In this document: in pieces, positions 14,859 to 21,953 of the stretch
Position numbering within the stretch: the stretch's first letter is position 1
Layout: each line of letters starts with the position of its first letter
Assembly: GCA_016706685.1 (NCBI GenBank)
Contig: JADJJE010000047.1
Coordinates: 1 to 21,953, forward strand
Length of the DNA: 21,953 bases
DNA from: Sandaracinaceae bacterium
GTDB lineage: Bacteria > Myxococcota_A > Polyangia > Polyangiales > Houyiibacteriaceae
Direction: 5' to 3'
Program-made: the position numbers and the translations under genes
Notes under the pieces: generated by a model
Told to the model about the DNA's origin: nothing
Seen by the model: only the letters and a program-made list of their open reading frames with translations
The model's database searches: none

Positions 14859-17800
14859 GTGACATCGATCAAAGAGCTGGCGGCCCGAATCGCCTCGAGA
14901 GATTCCCCGCGAACGGAGGCCACGCTACAGGCGGACATCCGCCAGCTGTTGCTCGACCACCGGCTGGGCCTCACGGACGACGTCTTGCTCGAGCCGCAGG
15001 CCGGCGAGGGGCGGCGCATCGACGTGGAGGTCGGCTCCACCGTTATCGAGGTCAAGAAAGACCTCCGCAACCCCGCTGTTCTACGCGACGCCGTCAAGCA
15101 GCTGCGCGGCTACGTGCGCGCTCGTGAGGCGGCCTCCGATCGTCGGTACGTCGGGGTGCTCACGGACGGGGCGGAGTGGCGCTGCTATCACTTGCGCCAG
15201 GACGAGCTGCACGAGACCGGCAGCATGCTGACCGTCAGCCCCACGAAGCCGGATGTGGACACGCTCCTGATCTGGCTCGAGGGCGTGCTGGCCACTGCTC
15301 GCGACATCAAGCCCACGCCCGAAGAGATCTACGCGCGCCTCGGAGTGGGCAGCAGCTCTCACAGCCTGGACCGCGCGAGCCTCGCGGACCTCTATGAGCA
15401 GCACCGCGACGACCCGGTCGTTCGCACCAAGCGCCTGCTCTGGGCGCGGTTGCTGGAGACCGCTCTCGGCACGCAGTTCCAGGACAGTGACGACCTCTTC
15501 GTCGAGCACACGTTGCTGGTGAACACGGCCGAGATCATCGCGCACGCACTGCTAGGGCTCTCGCCTGAGCACTTGGCGCCGCGCTCACTGCTCTCGGGCG
15601 CCAAGTTCGACGAGGCCGGCGTTCACGGCGTCGTCGAGTCCGACTTCTTCGACTGGGTGGTGGACGTTCCGAAGGGCGACTCGTTCGTGCGCACCCTCGC
15701 CCGGCGCATCGCGCGCTTCGACTGGCGCGCGGTCGAGCACGACGTCCTGAAGGTGCTCTACGAGTCGGTCATCTCGGCGGAGACCCGCAAGAAGCTGGGC
15801 GAGTACTACACGCCCGACTGGCTGGCGCAGAAGGTGGTGGAGACGGCGGTCCCTGCGCCGCTGACCACGCGCGCGCTCGACCCTTCGTGCGGGTCGGGGA
15901 CCTTCCTCTTCCACATGGTGCGGCGCTACCTGGCGGCGGGAGAGAAGGCCGGGCACACCATGGCGCAGCAGCTCGACGGCGTGACGCGCAACGTGGTGGG
16001 CATGGACCTGCACCCGGTGGCGGTCACGCTGGCGCGCGTCACCTACCTGCTCGCCATCGGCCCCGAGCGCTTGGCGGCGGAGCGAAACCCGCTGCGCGTG
16101 CCCGTGTTCCTGGGCGACTCCATGCAGTGGCGCAACGCCCGCTCCTCGCTGTGGTCGGCCCACGAGCTGCGCGTTCCCGTGAATGACCAGCGCGAGCTGA
16201 CGGAGTCCGAGTTCGTCTTCCCGCAGAGCCTGCTGGCCGACCCGGCTGCCTTCGATGAGCTGGTGTCGCAGCTGGCGGATCGCGCGTCGAAGGGACGCAA
16301 GCACGGGGCAAAGCCTTCGCTCAACGCCCTGTTCCTGAACCTCGCGATTCCGGAAGACGCGCGAAAGGCCATCACCGCCACCTTTCACTTGATGTGCCGC
16401 CTGCACGACGAGGGCCGCGACCACATCTGGGGCTACTACATTCGCAATCTCGCGCGCCCCGAGTGGCTCGCGCGGCCCGAGAACCATGTGGACGTGCTGG
16501 TGGGCAACCCGCCCTGGCTCGCGTTCCGACACATGCCCGAGGACATGCAGGCGGACTTTCGCGACATGAGCGAAGCGCGCGGGCTCTGGCATGGGAGGAA
16601 GTATGCGACGCAGCAGGACCTTTCGGCGCTATTCGTGGTGCGCGCCCTGGAACTCTACCTGCGGCGTGAGGGGGGTCGTTTCGCGTTCGTCATGCCGAGT
16701 GCAGTGTTGGATCGTGGGCAGTACGAAGGCTTTCGCAGTGGCACCTACGCGGGAGCGCAGGACCAGCTGAACCTGCAGGTGGCGCTCGATCCGCCTTGGG
16801 ACCTTCGCAAGATTCGCCCCCACTTCTTCCCCATTTCCGCTTCCGTCGTGTTCGGGTCGCGTTCCAAGACCGCGTCACCCATGCCCGAAGCCGGAGAGCG
16901 CTGGGTGGGCAAGCTGCAGAAGACGAACGCCACTTGGTCTGCCGTGGAGCGGTTCATTCAACGCGAGGCGAGTCACACGGAGCGGGGCGAGGCCGAAGTG
17001 CGCTCGCCCTACCACCCTAGATTCCGAAACGGGGCGACCATCTTTCCGCGGGTGCTCTTCATGGTGCAGCCTGTTTCAGCTGGTCCCCTGGGGCAGGTGC
17101 GAAATCGCATTTCGGTTCGCACCGCGCGCAGCGCGACCGAGAAGGCTCCGTGGAAGTCAATACCCTCACGCGAAGCGGTCGTGGAAAGCGAGTTCGTCTT
17201 TCGCGTTCACCTCGGCGAAACTGTGCTGCCGTTTCGCGCACTGGAGCCCATGCAGGCGGTGCTGCCTATCGAACGTCGCGGAATCCTGGAGGAGTCGAAG
17301 ATCGAGGGGTATCCCGCGTTGGCGAATTGGTGGGCTGAATCGAGCCAGCTTTGGGAGGCTCACCGCTCGAGTGCGCGACTCACGCTCATGCAACAGCTCG
17401 ACTATCACGGAAAGCTCCGCGGGCAGCTTCCTGTCCCACCCGAGCGAGTGGTCTACGCAAAGGCCGGAATGCACCTTGCCGCCGCAAGACTCAGTGATCC
17501 CCGCGCGATCATCGACCACAAGCTCTACTGGGCGGCCATTACGACCCCCGAGGAGGGCCAGTACCTCTGCGCTATCTTGAACGCGGTCGTCGTCACGGAG
17601 CGCGTCCGCCCACTCATGTCCTACGGCAAGGATGAGCGCGATATCGACAAGTACGTGTGGTCGCTGCCCATCCCCATGTTCGACCCACGAACCCTCTTCA
17701 CCAGCGTATGCGCCGGGCTCGGGCGCGACGCTGAAGAGTTCGTTGCCCAGGTGGGCATCGGCACCCAGCACTTCGCGAGTCAACGGCGCCTAGTCCGCGA

Positions 17801-18209
17801 CCTACTCGCGGAGAGCAATGTAGGCCGTGCCATCGAGCAGGCGGTGACGCAGCTCCTGGACGCTCCAAGCGCCTCCCACGTGGCATTGCCCGACCCGACG
17901 GAGGCCAACATCACCGCGCTGCTCGAAGCCGGGCGAACCACGGAAGCCCGCGCACTCGCGGCCGGGACGCGCTGGGAGGCTGTCCTCGCTCCACCGGTCA
18001 CGAAAGTCGCCGAGACGGCTTCGGCCACCGGTGACCTGCCTGCGAACCTCCACTGGGTGGCCGAGAACGCGACCGCCTACCGCGCCAAGTGGGTGGCGCT
18101 GAAGGCGGGGTCTCTGGTGGCGTCCGGGAGCTCGCTCGATGCGCTGAAGCAGGAGCTTCAGAGTCGTGTCGACCACGCGGAGTTGACGCTCATGCAGGTG
18201 CCGACGTGA
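14859..18209 (+). CDS. Single-chain restriction endonuclease-adenine methyltransferase (type IIG-like)
   Basis: 1116 residues from GTG 14859 (1124 if ATG 14835 is used). The N-terminus has a PD-(D/E)xK-like nuclease pattern: RRIDVEVGSTVIEVKKDL with D55, E64 and K66. A helical spacer with an EYYTP-type motif (LGEYYTP, YYTP 316-319) leads to the gamma-class N6-adenine methyltransferase core: motif I DPSCGSGTF at 341-349, MDLHPVA near 382-388, and catalytic NPPW at 550-553. The C-terminal half (about 640-1050) should hold the target recognition domain. One chain with nuclease, methyltransferase and specificity parts is the type IIG plan, so it may both cut and methylate; a type IIG-like role in phage defence is inferred. 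The DNA coding the C-terminal half has clearly lower GC than the methyltransferase part. Its stop overlaps the next start as GTGA. Confidence 0.92.
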   Translation: MTSIKELAARIASRDSPRTEATLQADIRQLLLDHRLGLTDDVLLEPQAGEGRRIDVEVGSTVIEVKKDLRNPAVLRDAVKQLRGYVRAREAASDRRYVGVLTDGAEWRCYHLRQDELHETGSMLTVSPTKPDVDTLLIWLEGVLATARDIKPTPEEIYARLGVGSSSHSLDRASLADLYEQHRDDPVVRTKRLLWARLLETALGTQFQDSDDLFVEHTLLVNTAEIIAHALLGLSPEHLAPRSLLSGAKFDEAGVHGVVESDFFDWVVDVPKGDSFVRTLARRIARFDWRAVEHDVLKVLYESVISAETRKKLGEYYTPDWLAQKVVETAVPAPLTTRALDPSCGSGTFLFHMVRRYLAAGEKAGHTMAQQLDGVTRNVVGMDLHPVAVTLARVTYLLAIGPERLAAERNPLRVPVFLGDSMQWRNARSSLWSAHELRVPVNDQRELTESEFVFPQSLLADPAAFDELVSQLADRASKGRKHGAKPSLNALFLNLAIPEDARKAITATFHLMCRLHDEGRDHIWGYYIRNLARPEWLARPENHVDVLVGNPPWLAFRHMPEDMQADFRDMSEARGLWHGRKYATQQDLSALFVVRALELYLRREGGRFAFVMPSAVLDRGQYEGFRSGTYAGAQDQLNLQVALDPPWDLRKIRPHFFPISASVVFGSRSKTASPMPEAGERWVGKLQKTNATWSAVERFIQREASHTERGEAEVRSPYHPRFRNGATIFPRVLFMVQPVSAGPLGQVRNRISVRTARSATEKAPWKSIPSREAVVESEFVFRVHLGETVLPFRALEPMQAVLPIERRGILEESKIEGYPALANWWAESSQLWEAHRSSARLTLMQQLDYHGKLRGQLPVPPERVVYAKAGMHLAAARLSDPRAIIDHKLYWAAITTPEEGQYLCAILNAVVVTERVRPLMSYGKDERDIDKYVWSLPIPMFDPRTLFTSVCAGLGRDAEEFVAQVGIGTQHFASQRRLVRDLLAESNVGRAIEQAVTQLLDAPSASHVALPDPTEANITALLEAGRTTEARALAAGTRWEAVLAPPVTKVAETASATGDLPANLHWVAENATAYRAKWVALKAGSLVASGSSLDALKQELQSRVDHAELTLMQVPT

Positions 18210-18652
18210 GCGTGCGCATGCCGTGGGCCACGGGGAGTGCCCGCTTCGCGATCGAGCGCCGAGCCGACACAGGGCTGTTGGTGACCGCCGTGGAGTGCCG
18301 CATTGGGGCCGGCCAGGAGAAGTACTCCGCGTTGCTCGACACGGGAGCGCAGTGGTCGGTGATCGGTGGTGACCTTGCGAGACACCTGACACCCGGAACC
18401 GCTGGACCCACGCTCACGATGGCCACGCGGCAGGGGCTCATTCTCGGTACGCTGGAGCGCGTCTCGGTGCACCTGCTCGCGGAGCCAGGCTGTGGAGCGG
18501 ACTTGCTCGTGGACGCCACGATCCTGCTGGCGCCCGAATGGCAGGGTCCCATCGTGCTCGGCATGCGCGGTTTGCTCGAGCGCGTGCGCTTCGAGCTCGA
18601 CCCCGACCAGACAGGAGCCGACTGTTGGTGGTCCTTCGGGACGGGTCGCTGA
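18206..18652 (+). CDS. Retropepsin-like aspartyl protease coupled to the restriction enzyme
   Basis: 148 residues from GTG 18206, which overlaps the restriction-methyltransferase stop by four bases (GTGA). The active-site pattern is YSALLDTGAQWSVIGGDLA with D45-T46-G47-A48. The second structural motif of the fold is visible as IVLGMRGLLERVRFELD (116-132; V117-L118-G119). A single D-T-G-A copy means a functional enzyme would have to be a homodimer, as in retroviral proteases and bacterial/fungal retropepsin-like families. There is no signal peptide or membrane segment, so it is cytosolic. Its substrate is unknown; strict coupling makes the restriction enzyme itself, or a partner protein, the first candidate. 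The fold call is strong; the role is inference. Confidence 0.82.
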   Translation: MSVRMPWATGSARFAIERRADTGLLVTAVECRIGAGQEKYSALLDTGAQWSVIGGDLARHLTPGTAGPTLTMATRQGLILGTLERVSVHLLAEPGCGADLLVDATILLAPEWQGPIVLGMRGLLERVRFELDPDQTGADCWWSFGTGR

Positions 18653-18686
18653 CCGCGCGGTCTGTGCACCTGCGAGCCGCCGCGCG

Positions 18687-20369
18687 TCACCGCTGCTCGT
18701 AGAACACGCCGCTGAAGCTGCCCGAGATCTGGCCACCGGACACCGGCTCGATCACGTCGAGGGTCAGCACGCCGTCCGTGAGCAGACCCAGGGTGCGCAG
18801 CAGCGGGCCGGTGGGGCGGAAGGTCAGCTCCACCACGGCGGCGAAGTTGGTGAGCCCGCCCAGCGGGATGATGGCGCCGCTCTCGAACAGGGCCGGATCG
18901 ATGACGAAGCCCAGCACAAGCACCTGGCCCGAGGGGCGGACGCCCAGCACCCGGATGGTGGTGGCGTTCATCAGCTCGGGGTCCACGCCGGCCACGGCGT
19001 CGAAGGCCTGCGGGAGGTTGACGGTGGGCGGGTCGCTCGCCCACGTCACGGCGGCGCGCTCCTCGGTGATGGCGGTGAGGTCCAGCGTGTCGAAGGTGGT
19101 GTCGAAGGTGCCGCTCACGTTGGCCACGGCGAACAGGCAGATGGGCGCGTCCACGGGGCGGGCCAGCTGCGCGGGGAGCCCACCTTCGAGCTCGGCCTCG
19201 ATGTCCACACGCGCGCTGCGGATGTAGTCCTGCACCTGGGCCGCCGACTCGGGGGCCACGTCGGCGCCCAGCAGCGCCGTGACGCGCGCCACCTCGGCCA
19301 GCAGCGCATCTTCGTCCCAGGCGGTGTCCAGCAGGTGCTGCATGCGAGCTTCGTAGCGCCGCCGGATGCTGGGCACCTCGAAGAGGCGGGCGCCCAGCCG
19401 CCCCGTGGTGAACACCGAGCGAAGCGGCCCGTTGATGGACCCGAGGCCCTGGTTCTGACGCAGCGGCGCGAACGCCGCGTCGGGGCCCCACGGCATGAAG
19501 TAGAGCTTGCTGTTGATGGGGTCGCGGTAGGCAAACCAGTTGTTGCGGTTGTTGCTGTAGCCATCCCACTGGCCCACCAGCGCCTCGGCCGCCCAGAACG
19601 ACAGGAACGCATCCACGTGCACGCGCGCGCTGACGCCGCGGAGCATGTCCCCCTGGTCGGGGCGCTCGAGCGCCTCCTGCAGGTCCGCGAGGAACTCCCG
19701 GTCCAGCTGCTCCTCGGTCTTGCTCTGTATCCCGCCCAGGTACGGCGCCGTGAAGTCGCCGAGCTGCCCCTCGAAGAGCGCGCCATCGGGGTCCTCGAAG
19801 TAGAGCCGCAAGAAGGGCTTGTTCATGCTGTCCACGTGCGTGAACACGCCCAGGTCTTCGCCGTTCACGCTCACCCGCGCGTGGTTGCAGCGCGGCGCGG
19901 GCACCCCGGCTGCGTCCATCACGCGGTAGGTGAGGCACGTGCGCAGGTGGCTCGGGTCTTGGTTGTCGTTGTTGAGCGTCATGCGCTCGAGCCCATACGG
20001 GCCCAGGTCCTCGGCGAAGCGCAGCTTGAGCGACGGGCGCGCGCTGCTCAGCGAGCCGAAGAAGCCCTTCTTGCGGACCTCCACGTTCTCGAAGCGCATG
20101 CCGTCCACCGTCACCGTCGCCGTGAAGTACTCGTACGGGCTCTCGCTGGAGCACAGGTCGGCGAGTGAGCGGCCCTGGTCGCGCAGCTCGGCCCAGTCCG
20201 GGTCGGTGAGCTCCACCTCCACCTGCAGTACGTGGTCGGGGTCGAAGGCGGCGTCCGTGGGGTCGGCCGCGCGCGAGAAGTCACCACGGTCGGCGGCGCA
20301 AGCGGCGAGGCCGAGCGTCAGCAGCGCGAGCGCGAACCGGTGGGTGCCCGGGGTGGGCGGAGCGAGCAT
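18687..20369 (-). CDS. CotH-family lipoprotein (kinase-like fold)
   Basis: 560 residues. Signal peptide with lipobox LAAC and lipidation at C24. The CotH domain (about 45-400) includes ATVTVDGMRFENVEVRKKG (84-102), LNNDNQDPSHLRT (132-144), GVFTHVDSMNKPFLRLYF (174-191), GQWDGYSNNRNNWFAYRDP (266-284) and FMPWGPDAAF (291-300). CotH proteins have an atypical kinase fold; Bacillus CotH phosphorylates spore coat proteins, but exported myxobacterial relatives have no known substrate. The C-terminal ~130 residues are beta-rich, perhaps an adhesion-type domain. ATG at 20369 is chosen because it starts the signal peptide; the open frame upstream (26 codons) lacks one. Convergent with the protease gene, 34 bases apart. 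Confidence 0.88.
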   Translation of the reverse strand: MLAPPTPGTHRFALALLTLGLAACAADRGDFSRAADPTDAAFDPDHVLQVEVELTDPDWAELRDQGRSLADLCSSESPYEYFTATVTVDGMRFENVEVRKKGFFGSLSSARPSLKLRFAEDLGPYGLERMTLNNDNQDPSHLRTCLTYRVMDAAGVPAPRCNHARVSVNGEDLGVFTHVDSMNKPFLRLYFEDPDGALFEGQLGDFTAPYLGGIQSKTEEQLDREFLADLQEALERPDQGDMLRGVSARVHVDAFLSFWAAEALVGQWDGYSNNRNNWFAYRDPINSKLYFMPWGPDAAFAPLRQNQGLGSINGPLRSVFTTGRLGARLFEVPSIRRRYEARMQHLLDTAWDEDALLAEVARVTALLGADVAPESAAQVQDYIRSARVDIEAELEGGLPAQLARPVDAPICLFAVANVSGTFDTTFDTLDLTAITEERAAVTWASDPPTVNLPQAFDAVAGVDPELMNATTIRVLGVRPSGQVLVLGFVIDPALFESGAIIPLGGLTNFAAVVELTFRPTGPLLRTLGLLTDGVLTLDVIEPVSGGQISGSFSGVFYEQR

Positions 20370-20460
20370 CGCAGCATCTTCGCCGGCTGCGCGGGCCTTG
20401 TCACCTGCCCAGCCGGAGCGGACGAGCAGTGATCTAGACAGGTCCACGCTGCCGCACGAG

Positions 20461-20484
20461 TACGCTTACGTCTACGCTCACGTC
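20461..20484. repeat. 12-base tandem repeat at the end of the mscS remnant
   Basis: tacgcttacgtc at 20461-20472 is followed directly by tacgctcacgtc, one mismatch. It covers the mscS stop codon (20478-20480) and the start of the spacer towards cotH. Slippage is the simplest origin. No function is seen. Confidence 0.6.
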
Positions 20485-21272
20485 TGCGACGAGGTACTAG
20501 CTCGCGAGGTCTGGATGCGGGTGCCCTCCAGCTGCAGCTTAGCCTCCCGGATGGCGCCTTGGTACACGTCCCAGTAGTCCTCGCGCGTGCACCAGAGGCG
20601 CAGCTGCCAGTTCACCGTGCTGCCCCCGAGGCCTGCCAGGAACACCTGTGGAGCGGGCTCGGGCAGCACCCCGGGCACCAGGCCGGCCACCTTCTCGAGG
20701 GCCACGCGCGTGGCGTCGAGGTCGGCGTCGTAGGGGCTGCTGATGCTCACGTCCGCCGCTCGGGGAAGTGCGTGACGTTGTCGATGGTGGCGCCGAAGAT
20801 GGCGTTGTTGGGGACGATCAGCCGGCGGTTGTCGGACGACTTGAACTCGCAGGTGAAGAGGTCGATGGCCTCCACCACGCCGTCCACGCCGGCCACCTTC
20901 ACGTGGTCGCCCACCTTGAAGGGCCGGAAGATGAGCAGCATGACGCCCGACGCGAAGTTGGTGAGCGTGCCCTGCAGCGCGAGGCCGATGGCCAGACCGG
21001 CCGCCGCGATGAGGCCGGCGAAGCTGATGGTCTGCACGCCGAAGACACCCGGGCAGGCCACCCCGACGCTGACCAAGGATGCTGTAGCGCACCAGGTTGG
21101 CGAAGAAGCGCGTGAGCGTGAGGTCGAAGTTGCGTGCCTCGAGCGCGCGCCGCAGCCGGTTGGACACCGAGTTGGCGACCGCCCAGCCGGCCAGCACGGC
21201 CAGCAGGACGCCAATGCCCTTCATGCCCCACTGGGTGGCGGCGGCTAGCGCCTCGAGCAGCTTCTCGATGTC
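20478..21272 (-). pseudogene. mscS: MscS-type mechanosensitive channel, broken by two frameshifts and lacking a start
   Basis: The small-conductance channel releases ions on osmotic downshock. Read right to left: DIEKLLEALAAATQWGMKGI (from 21272) and TM1 (VLLAVLAGWAVANSV) continue to RYSIL. At about 21071-21078 the frame changes by one base, and TM3 plus the beta domain follow in another frame: GLAIGLALQGTLTNFASG, LLIFRPFKVGDHV, VPNNAIFGATIDNVTHFPERR. Near 20752-20758 it returns to the first frame (VSISSPYDADLDATRVALEK) and ends at 20478. The two shifts cancel, so the corrected protein is about 265 residues, normal for the family. No ATG, GTG or TTG precedes DIEKLLE in frame up to the stop of the upstream gene; the first ATG is 21224, after the usual N-terminus. 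Sequencing error or real decay are both possible. Confidence 0.8.
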
Positions 21273-21302
21273 CGCCGGCTGCGTCCTACAGGACGGCCCG
21301 GC

Positions 21303-21953
21303 TCAGCGCAACGTGTAGATCAGGCTGATGAGCGTGTTGGTGTCGAACTCTCGGGGGCAACCGGCACGCGGTCGTACTCCGGGCGGAACTTCACCTCCCG
21401 ATGGCCAGATTTTCCACCAGGCGCGCGTTCAGGCTGGCTTCCCAGTTGGGGCGGATCCCGCCGACCCTGATCGGCTTCGCCTGCTTTAGTAGTTCAAGTT
21501 CACCAGGAACTCGACCCCGTGGCGCCAAGTCCCGTTCTCGTTGAACGCGTGGGTACAGCCCCCGTAGAAGAGGCGCAGAGCGTGGATGTCCTGGAAGTTG
21601 CGGACCCCGCGTGCACTCAGGGCGCAACGGGTTTGGCGACGTCGGCCTCGCTGCAGATGACGCTGGTTGGCGCTGTTCTGGCGGTTGTCGAAGGTGAAGT
21701 CATGTGAAGAAAGCCTCGAGGAGCCAGACCGCGTGCTCTCACGTTCGCCCGATCGGGTTGCGCAGGTAGCCAGCCTGGAACTGCACGCGCGTCGGAGACC
21801 CGCGAAAGCTAACCGGCCGATGCGCCACGGCGATGAAGAGCGCGTCGTTGGCCGTGAGGAGATGTCATGTAGCCGCAGCCGCAGGTTGAGGTTGCGCGAG
21901 AGGTTGATCTCGTAGTTGCCCGGCCCGCCGCCGTCCGCGTCGGCCTGGCCGAA
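21303..21953 (-). pseudogene. Outer-membrane barrel protein, DUF481-like, with many frameshifts, cut by right edge
   Basis: Pieces of one protein can be read in changing frames from right to left: NYEINLSRNLNLRLRL (about 21866-21913), a good barrel stretch with RVQFQAGYLRNPIG (21739-21857), FTFDNRQNSAN, RGVRNFQDIHALRLFYGG, then GVEFLVNLNY, QAKPIRVGGIRPNWEASL with NARLVENLAIG, EVKFRPEYDRVP and finally FDTNTLISLIYTLR before the stop at 21303. The order and the ending (beta strand L-I-Y) resemble DUF481 outer-membrane proteins, from memory. Frame changes are needed near 21346-21358, 21393-21402, 21483-21493 and several more between 21570 and 21860. The gene ends 31 bases before the mscS remnant, so the two may be co-transcribed. 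Start lies outside the window. Confidence 0.55.

Noticed and set aside
14859..18209. Possible BREX PglX or DISARM methyltransferase
   Set aside because: No pglZ, brxC or DISARM helicase genes are nearby, and the N-terminal nuclease pattern fits a type IIG enzyme better.
18190..20154. 654-codon minus-strand frame overlapping the CotH gene and the protease
   Set aside because: Out of frame with the clear CotH protein and antisense to the protease; no recognisable domain.
20369..20477. Possible extra small gene or RNA between cotH and mscS
   Set aside because: Only 108 bases, no start with a ribosome-binding site and no stable structure seen apart from the 12-base repeat.

Overview
The window looks like a piece of a high-GC deltaproteobacterial-type chromosome, most likely Myxococcota (Polyangia/Sandaracinus-like). 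This rests on very high GC, strong G/C at third codon positions, many secreted lipoproteins (FG-GAP, CotH, small Cys-rich), PEGA-domain surface proteins, a zinc-ribbon Ser/Thr protein kinase and a sigma-54 activator. It is an inference from gene content, not a taxonomic search. Genes are densely packed. No RNA gene or CRISPR array was seen, and no stretch above 300 bases lacks a gene or gene remnant.

Layout. 1-4461 (minus): a tightly coupled three-gene operon, read right to left: PEGA-domain membrane protein, FG-GAP lipoprotein, NtrC-type response regulator (cut by the left edge). Both junctions overlap by four bases. 4559-6283 (minus): a cytosolic zinc-ribbon Ser/Thr kinase. 6420-9755 (plus): a plant-type enoyl-ACP reductase (FabI), a predicted outer-membrane barrel with an acidic repeat linker, a small Cys-pair lipoprotein and a stand-alone 5'-3' exonuclease/flap nuclease. 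9761-10963 (minus): a MazEF-type toxin-antitoxin pair with an AT-rich palindromic operator, preceded by a YceI-like protein. 11035-11964 (minus): an Fpg/Nei DNA glycosylase. 12083-14765 (plus): a 7-TM membrane protein coupled to a 95-aa hypothetical, a lipoprotein, and an ETFB-KMT-like methyltransferase. 14859-18652 (plus): a giant single-chain restriction-methyltransferase (type IIG-like) whose stop codon overlaps the start of a retropepsin-like aspartyl protease. 18687-20369 (minus): a CotH-family lipoprotein. 20478-21953 (minus): an MscS channel and a DUF481-like outer-membrane protein, both broken by frameshifts.

The most interesting unit is the pair at 14859-18652. The enzyme has a PD-(D/E)xK-like nuclease motif at its N-terminus, a complete gamma-class adenine methyltransferase core (DPSCGSGTF, NPPW) and a lower-GC C-terminal part expected to hold target recognition. 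It is translationally coupled (GTGA overlap) to a single-domain D-T-G-A protease of about 148 residues. A protease wired to a restriction-modification enzyme is unusual and suggests proteolytic control of the nuclease or a two-component defence module; no function is shown by the sequence alone.

The last ~1.2 kb (20.7-21.95 kb) differs from the rest: many frameshifts interrupt otherwise recognisable proteins on one strand, and mscS has no start codon. The first 20.4 kb shows no such damage. A low-quality contig end is the simplest explanation, with true gene decay as the alternative.
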